7,507 bases of DNA from Methanomassiliicoccaceae archaeon (GTDB lineage Archaea > Thermoplasmatota > Thermoplasmata > Methanomassiliicoccales > Methanomethylophilaceae): positions 1 to 7,507 of the forward strand of contig WRKA01000144.1 of the NCBI GenBank assembly GCA_009778265.1, in the 5' to 3' direction. Position 1 is the stretch's first letter; each line of letters begins with the position of its first letter. The notes below the pieces were generated by a model. That model had not been told where the DNA came from, made no database searches, and was given only the letters and a program-made list of their open reading frames with translations. Made by a program: the position numbers and the translations under genes. This document shows positions 1 to 4,880 of the stretch, in pieces.

Positions 1-70
1 CGGCACCGCATTTGCTGCACACATACTGCCCATCTTTGGGGAACATCATCGATCCGCACGAACAAAACAA
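1..70 (-). CDS. Transcription factor S-like protein (TFIIS/RPB9-type N-terminal zinc ribbon), 5' end only
   Basis: The first 23 codons read MFCSCGSMMFPKDGQYVCSK followed by CGA, and the gene then leaves the window. This matches the N-terminal zinc ribbon of archaeal TFS, the RNA polymerase cleavage-stimulating factor related to TFIIS and RPB9. The start is TTG at 70-68. No other start is possible nearby, because an in-frame TAG lies at 88-86, and a good Shine-Dalgarno sequence (GAGAGGTTGATC, minus strand 84-73) ends a few bases before it. The first metal-binding knuckle is Cys3-x-Cys5, one residue shorter than the CxxC usual in TFS; the second is a normal CxxC (Cys18, Cys21). The C-terminal ribbon with the acidic DE catalytic pair, which would separate TFS from RpoM/RPB9-like proteins, lies outside the window. 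The gene has its own promoter in the 112-base gap after the membrane-protein gene. Confidence 0.7.
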   Translation of the reverse strand, partial: MFCSCGSMMFPKDGQYVCSKCGA

Positions 71-104
71 CCGATCAACCTCTCTCTAACCCGCACTCAT
101 TTAT

Positions 105-118
105 CGTATAAAAAACGT
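105..118 (-). promoter_or_regulatory. Putative TATA box of the TFS-like gene
   Basis: On the minus strand the sequence reads GTTTTTTATAC just upstream of the TFS start. Its centre is about 40 bases before the TTG. Transcription starting 25-27 bases downstream would give a leader of about 15 bases that still includes the GAGAGGTTGATC ribosome-binding site. The T-run may also act as the U-rich end of the upstream membrane-protein transcript. The promoter role is inferred from position and composition. Confidence 0.45.
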
Positions 119-130
119 CCCACACGCCCG

Positions 131-149
131 CGCGGACACGGTCTCCGCG
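131..149 (-). terminator. Hairpin between the membrane-protein gene and the TFS-like gene
   Basis: CGCGGA (131-136) and TCCGCG (144-149) are perfect inverted repeats with a 7-base loop. They lie about 35 bases after the stop of the membrane-protein gene, and a run of six T on the minus strand (115-110) follows about 15 bases further on. This could be a processing or termination structure for the membrane-protein mRNA, because archaeal termination depends mainly on the U-rich tract. The stem-to-T-run distance is long for a classical intrinsic terminator, so the call is tentative. Confidence 0.3.
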
Positions 150-182
150 TACCGCCGCGTATGTCTGCGGCCGGGTACCTTT

Positions 183-1076
183 TCAAACGTATTCCATGTC
201 CTCTTTGGAGGTGCTGTGCCTTACCCTTTCCTTTTCGGGGTCGTTCTTTTCCGCGCGGTGTATCAGTCCGGCGAACGGGCTTTCCCGTTCTTCGTCATCC
301 TGCACCGTCATCGCTTCGGATGCCGATTCGGCTATCGCCTTGGGTTCCTCCCTTGCCGTTACCTTCCTCACAAGCGATCTCTGAACGGTCATCATCTTTT
401 CCTCGGGCGCATTCGACCTTTGTATCGCCAGTCTGTCATCGAAGTTCTCGAACCCCAATTTCTTTCCGTGGACGTATGCCGCCAAGGACCGGGGCATGAA
501 TATGCGTCCGCCGTCCTCCGGGGCGGCACGCGCAACTTCTTTTCTGTGCTGCTCCGCCAATATGCCGCCGATCAGACCGAATACCACCGTTATGATGTAG
601 ATGTTCACTTTCATCGACGTCGTTCCGCCGATCATGGCGAACGACGACTGCAGGAACCACAGCATCTTCGAGAGCAGCCATCCCATCAGCGGGAAGTCAA
701 GACCTACCGCCGCTATGGTCTCGTCCGGGTCCGAATTCAAAAAGTCGAAACCGCCTATGATCCCCATCGCTATGACGGTCATCAGACCTACCATGGCCAT
801 CGCGCACAGTAACGTCACGACCATTCCTCTGGCCGGCGTTCCCGCCTTCCGGCCGCCGACATATCCGGCGATCGCCTGCCCGACGATGGGGATCCACCAC
901 AGCAGCATCATACAGAGCAGCGTGTAACGTACGGCGGAGAACATCTCGCCGAACATGCTCTCCTTTTTTTTCTTTTCGTCGCTTTCGCCTATCTTCCGGT
1001 AACCGCCCAAGAACGACAGGAGGCCTGCACCGCTGCTTGTATCTTTTCCCACGTGCATCCCTTTTTTGTCGGACAT
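183..1076 (-). CDS. Four-helix integral membrane protein with a charged C-terminal tail, function unknown
   Basis: The product has 297 residues from the ATG at 1076. I prefer this start to an ATG 30 codons upstream, because a TATA-like TTTAAATA lies about 35 bases before it, which would give an almost leaderless mRNA, and because the upstream extension overlaps that promoter. Residues 1-49 are polar, with a lysine cluster (KKKK at 35-38). Hydrophobic segments lie near 50-75, 84-112, 129-150 and 157-175. Between the first two is a conserved-looking GYVGGRKAGT stretch (71-80), a glycine-rich turn like those in some small archaeal membrane proteins of unknown function. Residues 176-297 form a long, highly charged, probably cytoplasmic tail. 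I see no catalytic motif, signal peptide or metal site. I do not recognise the family. The neighbouring TFS gene appears to have its own promoter and gives no functional hint. Confidence 0.75.
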   Translation of the reverse strand: MSDKKGMHVGKDTSSGAGLLSFLGGYRKIGESDEKKKKESMFGEMFSAVRYTLLCMMLLWWIPIVGQAIAGYVGGRKAGTPARGMVVTLLCAMAMVGLMTVIAMGIIGGFDFLNSDPDETIAAVGLDFPLMGWLLSKMLWFLQSSFAMIGGTTSMKVNIYIITVVFGLIGGILAEQHRKEVARAAPEDGGRIFMPRSLAAYVHGKKLGFENFDDRLAIQRSNAPEEKMMTVQRSLVRKVTAREEPKAIAESASEAMTVQDDEERESPFAGLIHRAEKNDPEKERVRHSTSKEDMEYV

Positions 1077-1105
1077 ATGACCGACAGCGTCGGATTGAGG
1101 TAATA

Positions 1106-1118
1106 AGTATTTAAAAAT
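1106..1118 (-). promoter_or_regulatory. Putative TATA box of the membrane-protein gene
   Basis: The minus strand reads ATTTTTAAATACT here. TTTAAATA (1115-1108) is a good match to archaeal TATA boxes. About 25 bases downstream the start site would fall only some 5-10 bases before the ATG at 1076, so the mRNA would be nearly leaderless. This agrees with the absence of any Shine-Dalgarno sequence before that ATG. Confidence 0.5.
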
Positions 1119-1165
1119 TTCTTGAGAATGCCTCTCCGGGACGCATTGAACGATAATTTTAAGCA

Positions 1166-1175
1166 ATTATAAAAG
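1166..1175 (+). promoter_or_regulatory. Putative plus-strand TATA box
   Basis: ATTATAAAAG is a strong archaeal TATA-like box. Initiation 25-27 bases downstream would begin near 1197, more than 180 bases before the ribonuclease ATG. It therefore implies either a long 5' leader for that gene or a separate small transcript ending at the hairpin at 1309-1331. Weaker boxes at 1251-1258 and 1295-1302 are alternatives for the ribonuclease gene. Confidence 0.4.
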
Positions 1176-1214
1176 CACACAAAATGAACGCGGGCGGGAA
1201 GGCCGGATATACCG

Positions 1215-1310
1215 ATGGTAAGGATCGCGGACAAAGTTAAAATACTCGCCCTTTATAGTCAATAGCAGCGCATACGGGAAGCGTGCGCACAACACATATA
1301 CAAGTCCTAA
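1215..1310 (+). other. Speculative small ORF with an in-frame TAG codon
   Basis: From the ATG at 1215 the frame encodes 16 residues (MVRIADKVKILALYSQ) and then TAG at 1263-1265. It continues in frame for 14 more codons (QRIREACAQHIYKS) to a TAA at 1308-1310, exactly where the GC hairpin begins. The ATG lies about 18 bases after the start site predicted from the TATA box at 1166, and a purine-rich GGGAAGG sits upstream. If the organism decodes TAG as pyrrolysine, the product would be 31 residues; otherwise it is a 16-residue leader peptide. An ORF this short can arise by chance, and I recognise no motif in it. Confidence 0.12.
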
Positions 1311-1331
1311 GGGGCCGGTCCGGCCTCTTTT
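1309..1331 (+). terminator. Strong GC hairpin with T-run upstream of the ribonuclease gene
   Basis: AAGGGGCCG (1309-1317) pairs with CGGCCTCTT (1321-1329) around a GTC loop. The nine-base-pair stem contains one G-U pair and is followed by further T residues. It looks like an intrinsic terminator or attenuator. It could end a short transcript starting near 1197, or be a leader structure about 50 bases before the ribonuclease start codon. The structure is clear in the sequence; the function is inferred. Confidence 0.4.
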
Positions 1332-1364
1332 CACAAAGTCCTTCACAGAAGGCAGAAATACAAC

Positions 1365-1373
1365 AAAGGAGAG
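1365..1373 (+). promoter_or_regulatory. Ribosome-binding site of the beta-CASP ribonuclease gene
   Basis: AAAGGAGAG lies 7 bases before the ATG at 1381. It is a clear Shine-Dalgarno match that fixes the start, and it shows that this mRNA has a leader. Confidence 0.8.
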
Positions 1374-1380
1374 ACATTCA

Positions 1381-2619
1381 ATGCAAATGAAATTCAGATT
1401 CCTGGGCGGAGCGGATGCTATCGGCCGCATGGGAATGACAATGGAAGGGAACGGTAAGACATCGTTGTTCGAATACGGCATGAGCCCGAGCAAACCGCCG
1501 GAGTATCCGCTGGACTGCGGGCGCGTACATCACATATTCTTGACGCACTGCCACCTTGACCACTGCGGCATGGTGCCGAGGATATGCGGCCGCGATAACT
1601 GTGAATTGTTCGCAACGCCGCTCACCGCGGAGGTCAGCGAAATAATGATGAACGACAGCCTGAAGATAGCGAAAGCGGACAATTATCCGCTCCCTTATAC
1701 CAAAGGCGATATAGACAGGACGATGAGGAACGTCGTCCCGCTGACGTTCGGCGACACCATAGAACTGGACGGTCTTGACATTACGTTACACACGGCCGGA
1801 CATATACCGGGGGCGACGATGTTCGAGATCGGAAAGGACACGAGCACCCTGTACTCCGGCGACATTCACACAATAAACACAAGATTGGTGGGACCGGCGC
1901 GTCCGGTGGGATGTGAGAACCTTTTCATCGAAGGGACGTACGGCGGACGCCTTCATCCCGACCGTAAGGAAGAGGAGGGCAGATTCCTGAACAAGATCGC
2001 CGAGGTCACCGACCGCGGCGGAAAGGTACTGATCCCGTCGTTCGCGACCGGAAGGACACAGGAGATCATGCTCCTTCTGAAAAATTCCGGATACGATATG
2101 TGGGTGGACGGCATGGGCCGTTCCGTCACGCGGATATACATGAACTATCCTCAGTACCTCTTGGATTTCAAGAGATTCAAAGGCGCGAGAAAAGCATTCC
2201 AGGAGGTCAGGAACCCTCAGATGAGATCGCAGTCCGGAAAGGGCGAGGTGATACTTACGACCGGCGGGATGCTGGACGGCGGACCGGTCCTCGGATATCT
2301 CAGAGAAATGGGAAGGAATCCGAAGAATGCCGTTCTTCTCGTAGGATATCAGGCGGAGGACACCAACGGCCGGATGCTGATGGAGACGGGACACATAATG
2401 ATGGACGGCGAGCCGATGAAGATAAACTGCGAGATCCAGAAGTACGACTTCTCGGCGCACGCCGATCACGATCAGCTGGTGGATTTCGTAAGGAGATGCG
2501 ACCCGAGGAACGTTATACTGATGCATTCGGAGACCCGCGAACTCATAAAGAAGGATCTGGAAGGCGATTATAACGTGATCCTTCCCGAACTTGGGAAGGA
2601 GTTCACGCTGGATGTCTGA
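1381..2619 (+). CDS. Archaeal metallo-beta-lactamase/beta-CASP ribonuclease (aCPSF2-like)
   Basis: The 412-residue product is a cytoplasmic zinc-dependent RNase of the CPSF73/RNase J family, acting in RNA processing or decay. The zinc-binding HxHxDH motif is His56-Cys-His-Leu-Asp60-His61. Further metal ligands are His141 in TAGHIPGAT and Asp161 in YSGDIHT. The beta-CASP insert spans roughly residues 185-340; Glu184 in IEGTYGGR, FATGRTQE (221-228) and TGGMLDGGP (294-302) are typical. C-terminal motifs B and C are FSAHAD (His360) and MHSE (His382). The length matches archaeal proteins without N-terminal KH domains, so it is aCPSF2-like rather than the termination factor aCPSF1 (about 630 residues) or the longer RNase J type. 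Cys57, where alanine is common in this motif, is a small oddity. nadC begins 2 bases after the stop, indicating a shared transcript. Whether it acts as endo- or exonuclease cannot be read from the sequence. Confidence 0.93.
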   Translation: MQMKFRFLGGADAIGRMGMTMEGNGKTSLFEYGMSPSKPPEYPLDCGRVHHIFLTHCHLDHCGMVPRICGRDNCELFATPLTAEVSEIMMNDSLKIAKADNYPLPYTKGDIDRTMRNVVPLTFGDTIELDGLDITLHTAGHIPGATMFEIGKDTSTLYSGDIHTINTRLVGPARPVGCENLFIEGTYGGRLHPDRKEEEGRFLNKIAEVTDRGGKVLIPSFATGRTQEIMLLLKNSGYDMWVDGMGRSVTRIYMNYPQYLLDFKRFKGARKAFQEVRNPQMRSQSGKGEVILTTGGMLDGGPVLGYLREMGRNPKNAVLLVGYQAEDTNGRMLMETGHIMMDGEPMKINCEIQKYDFSAHADHDQLVDFVRRCDPRNVILMHSETRELIKKDLEGDYNVILPELGKEFTLDV

Positions 2620-2621
2620 TC

Positions 2622-3425
2622 ATGGACCCCGAACGCTTTCTCGACGAGGATATCGGATACGGGGATATCACCACCGAACTGCTTGTTCCGGATGCCGACG
2701 GTAAGGCGGAGGTCACATGCGAATCCGACGCCGTGATAGCCGGGCTGGAAGAGGCGGTGACGATCTTCGAAAGCCGCGGCGTGAGATGTATCCCGTTCAC
2801 CATGGACGGAGAACGCGTTAAAAAGGGGACGGTCGTGCTTGCGGTCTCCGGGCCGCTGAGAATGATAATAACGGCGGAGAGGACCGCTCTCAATTTCATG
2901 ATAAGGATGTCCGGTATCGCCACTGAAACGAACGAGATCGTTACGAGATGCAGAAGGATCAACAAGAACATCAGAATATCCGGAACACGTAAAACAACGC
3001 CCGGATTCAGATATTTTGAGAAAAAAGCTATCGTGCTCGGGGGCGGCGACCCTCACCGGTACGGTCTGGATGAGATGATATTGGTGAAAGATAATCATAT
3101 CAGGGCCGCCGGAGGCATGAATAACGTCATCGGTCTGCTGAGAACGGCGGCACCGGAGAAAAAGGTGGAGATCGAGGTCGAGAACATCGAAGATGCGTTG
3201 ACCGCCGCGGAATATGCCGATATCGTGATGATAGACAACGCCGATCCCGCGAAAGCTAAAGCGATCGCGGATGCGGTCAGGGTGATCGGCGATATCGTTA
3301 TCGAAGTATCGGGGAACATAACGAAAGATAACGCCGCATCTTACGCGGACATCGCCGACGTCATATCCATGGGGTCGCTGACGCACTCCGTCCGCGCCGT
3401 TCATTTCTCGCTGAACATAGAATGA
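2622..3425 (+). CDS. nadC: Nicotinate-nucleotide pyrophosphorylase (quinolinate phosphoribosyltransferase)
   Basis: NadC converts quinolinate and PRPP to nicotinate mononucleotide, CO2 and pyrophosphate, the last step of de novo synthesis before the shared NAD pathway. The 267-residue length is normal. An N-terminal EDIGYGDITTELL segment (9-21) is typical, followed by the central GTRKTTPGFR (121-130) and GGGDPHRYGL (140-149) with His145-Arg146, then LVKDNHI (154-160). EVE (185-187), MIDN (203-206, Asp205), EVSGNI (228-233) and SMGSLTHS (249-256) line the PRPP/quinolinate site of the alpha/beta barrel. The ATG lies only 2 bases after the ribonuclease stop and has no strong ribosome-binding site right next to it, so translational coupling is likely. 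nadA and nadB are not in the window. The related ModD proteins have a similar fold, but the motifs here are those of NadC. Confidence 0.95.
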   Translation: MDPERFLDEDIGYGDITTELLVPDADGKAEVTCESDAVIAGLEEAVTIFESRGVRCIPFTMDGERVKKGTVVLAVSGPLRMIITAERTALNFMIRMSGIATETNEIVTRCRRINKNIRISGTRKTTPGFRYFEKKAIVLGGGDPHRYGLDEMILVKDNHIRAAGGMNNVIGLLRTAAPEKKVEIEVENIEDALTAAEYADIVMIDNADPAKAKAIADAVRVIGDIVIEVSGNITKDNAASYADIADVISMGSLTHSVRAVHFSLNIE

Positions 3426-4205
3426 TCATTTTGTACGGTGATGTTTATGCGGGTCTTCCTGCCATCCCATACCGGATGCCGCCATCTCCGTTATGTGTAA
3501 CGTGGTCTGCCTTCCGACCATGTCGAACTGTAAGAAACAGAAAGGGCATGATGTCACGACGGCGATCGCACCCGCTTCCCTTACCGACGATATCGATTCG
3601 TGCATCACCTTCCTTTCAAGTTCCGTATCGACGCCGGCGAGACCTCCTCCGCAGCAGAGGTTCTCTTTCAGGCGTACCGGGGTGCCGCCCAGCGCTTTCA
3701 CGATATCGGACAGCATATCGGATGCCGAGAGACCTTTCATCTTACACGCGGCCTCGCAATGGCATCCCGGAAATACCGCGATGTTGAAATCTATCTCCGT
3801 CACCAGATTATTTTTTATGTCCTCCAGTCTTTCATGAAGGAATTCCAGCATCCCGACCACTTCGGTCACGCTCACCTCATGTCCCGTTTCTTTCATTATT
3901 TCGCTGACGGATAGTTTACCGTGTTCCGTGGACAGTTCTTTCCCCGCTTCGGAGAGCGACATGCTGCACCCGTCGCATATCGTCAGAATTTTACGGTCAC
4001 CGGCGATGGAATGTATCCTTGCGGCGACATTCTTCCATGTCTCCGGTCCCATGGACCTCAGACCGACGGGTTCCATACAGCAGGTGAACCCGTCCATACG
4101 GTCCACTTTCACGTTAAGTTTTTGAAAAATGAATTTTGCCGCCGCCTCAAGGAACGGCAGTCTCGACTGTACCAGACATCCCGGGTAAAGAACATACTCA
4201 CTCAA
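3426..4205 (-). CDS. hdrB: CoB-CoM heterodisulfide reductase subunit B (HdrB-like, two CCG domains)
   Basis: HdrB carries the noncubane 4Fe-4S clusters that reduce the CoM-S-S-CoB heterodisulfide. Both CCG domains are complete in this 259-residue protein. The first has Cys10, Cys42-Cys43 and Cys77-x-x-Cys80 (ICDGCS). The second has Cys148, Cys184-Cys185 (in LCCGGG) and Cys220-x-x-Cys223 (SCPFCF). The spacings C-x31-CC-x33-CxxC and C-x35-CC-x34-CxxC match methanogen HdrB. The start is TTG at 4205, inside the end of hdrC (8-base overlap), with a purine-rich GGACGGGG several bases upstream, so the two are translationally coupled. The stop abuts the nadC stop. Without hdrA beside it, a related thiol-disulfide or fumarate reductase-associated role cannot be excluded, but the C-then-B order is that of methanogen hdrCB operons. 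Confidence 0.88.
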   Translation of the reverse strand: MSEYVLYPGCLVQSRLPFLEAAAKFIFQKLNVKVDRMDGFTCCMEPVGLRSMGPETWKNVAARIHSIAGDRKILTICDGCSMSLSEAGKELSTEHGKLSVSEIMKETGHEVSVTEVVGMLEFLHERLEDIKNNLVTEIDFNIAVFPGCHCEAACKMKGLSASDMLSDIVKALGGTPVRLKENLCCGGGLAGVDTELERKVMHESISSVREAGAIAVVTSCPFCFLQFDMVGRQTTLHITEMAASGMGWQEDPHKHHRTK

Positions 4206-4668
4206 AGCAGAACCCCGTCCTTTTCATTATTGTGTTCAGTTCGCCGACGGCCTCGCCGTCCTTCGTCAGCGCGTCCAGTCCGAGTTCCTCTCTTTTTTTG
4301 TTCGCGGCGTCGTTCACAGGGAACGCTCTGCCTTCCTTCGCCAACGTTTCGCTTACGGCGGTGAACCTCTTCGGCGGATCGCCGGATGCCGCGGACGCGT
4401 ACCTGAGCATCCTTATCGCCCCGGTGACGTCGATCTTCTTCGGACAGTTCATCGTGCAGCGGTGGCACATAAGACATTTCCATACCTCCCATCCCACTTC
4501 GGATATCTTCATTGACGGATCGGAGTCGATCAGACCGAATACCACTTCGTCCGGATGTATGCCGCCGTTGCGTCTGCTCGGACAGACGATGTAACATTTA
4601 CCGCATCTTACGCACGACGATAACGAGAACGATGAAACGATGTCGCCCGCTGTCTCAAGCATGTCCAT
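4198..4668 (-). CDS. hdrC: CoB-CoM heterodisulfide reductase subunit C (HdrC-like, 2x[4Fe-4S])
   Basis: HdrC is the iron-sulfur subunit that passes electrons from HdrA, or from another donor, to HdrB. Two classical cluster motifs are present: CVRCGKCYIVCP (residues 19-30 from the chosen start) and CLMCHRCTMNCP (65-76). The C-terminal half contains FPVNDA followed by a stretch ending in KRTGF, as in methanogen HdrC. I chose the ATG at 4668 (156 residues), because MDMLETAGDIV leads into the first cluster at the usual distance. An upstream TTG at 4731 would add 21 atypical residues, and another ATG lies at 4662. No choice has a strong ribosome-binding site. The 3' end overlaps hdrB by 8 bases. 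The promoter is probably the palindromic TATA box near 4771. Confidence 0.85.
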   Translation of the reverse strand: MDMLETAGDIVSSFSLSSCVRCGKCYIVCPSRRNGGIHPDEVVFGLIDSDPSMKISEVGWEVWKCLMCHRCTMNCPKKIDVTGAIRMLRYASAASGDPPKRFTAVSETLAKEGRAFPVNDAANKKREELGLDALTKDGEAVGELNTIMKRTGFCFE

Positions 4669-4750
4669 GATAATCAGATACGGTTTATCAATTTTCGCAT
4701 GAGAACAAAAGTGCACGGATATGCGGCCCAAGTTAACGATGTGATGATTA

Positions 4751-4765
4751 ACGGCGTGACACCGT
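4751..4765. promoter_or_regulatory. Operator-like inverted repeat in the hdrC/MFS divergent promoter
   Basis: ACGGCGTGACACCGT is an inverted repeat around a central G, with one mismatched pair (six of seven pairs match). It lies beside the palindromic TATA box: just upstream of it for the MFS gene, and around the predicted start site for hdrC. This position would let one bound protein affect both directions. No regulator gene lies nearby, so the role is inferred only. Confidence 0.3.
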
Positions 4766-4769
4766 CATC

Positions 4770-4779
4770 CGTATATACC
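4770..4779. promoter_or_regulatory. Palindromic TATA box between hdrC and the MFS gene
   Basis: CGTATATACC contains the perfect palindrome GTATATAC (4771-4778), so it can serve as a TATA box in both directions. Rightward it would start transcription near 4800, and leftward near 4750. It is the best TATA-like sequence in this 212-base divergent gap. Confidence 0.4.
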
Positions 4780-4803
4780 AAAAGAACTGTGGGCCGTATT
4801 CGG

Positions 4804-4813
4804 ATGATATCAT
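4804..4813. promoter_or_regulatory. Palindrome ATGATATCAT near the predicted MFS transcription start
   Basis: This perfect 10-base palindrome lies about 30 bases after the TATA box at 4771, where a repressor would block initiation of the exporter gene. Short AT-rich palindromes also occur by chance, so the assignment is weak. Confidence 0.2.
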
Positions 4814-4880
4814 AGACGAGAACATCTCCTCCGATACCTCCGGCTCAAGGTCCGGGGACAAAAAGCGGAACAATTACCCG

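Larger units (their letters stand above)
1077..1380. other. 304-base divergent intergenic region with promoters, a small ORF and a hairpin
   Basis: No conventional gene fits between the divergent membrane-protein and ribonuclease genes. From left to right the region contains: the minus-strand TATA box (about 1108-1115); a plus-strand TATA box (1166-1175); a short ORF starting at 1215 with an in-frame TAG at 1263-1265 and a TAA at 1308-1310; further AT-rich boxes CTTTATAG (1251-1258) and CATATACA (1295-1302); a strong GC hairpin with T-run (1309-1331); and the ribosome-binding site of the ribonuclease gene (1365-1373). Which TATA-like box drives the ribonuclease gene cannot be decided by eye. 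Confidence 0.6.

Noticed and set aside
86..100. An ATG (100-98) in frame with the TFS start, separated from it by TAG, which could be an amber-containing N-terminal extension.
   Set aside because: A strong Shine-Dalgarno sequence right before the TTG at 70 and the predicted TATA box position fit initiation at the TTG. The zinc ribbon also starts at the very N-terminus in this family.
216..812. A 198-codon plus-strand frame across the membrane-protein gene.
   Set aside because: The minus-strand product has coherent membrane helices and a promoter. The plus frame gives an Arg/His-rich protein typical of a shadow frame.
1786..2526. A 246-codon open frame antisense to the ribonuclease gene.
   Set aside because: The beta-CASP ribonuclease on the other strand is unambiguous, and this frame lacks a ribosome-binding site and motifs.
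2568..3404. A 278-codon open frame antisense to nadC.
   Set aside because: NadC motifs are complete on the plus strand. The antisense protein has no recognisable motif and skewed composition.
4669..4731. Extension of HdrC to a TTG at 4731.
   Set aside because: The extra 21 residues do not resemble HdrC N-termini and the TTG lacks a ribosome-binding site. The extension is kept only as an alternative.
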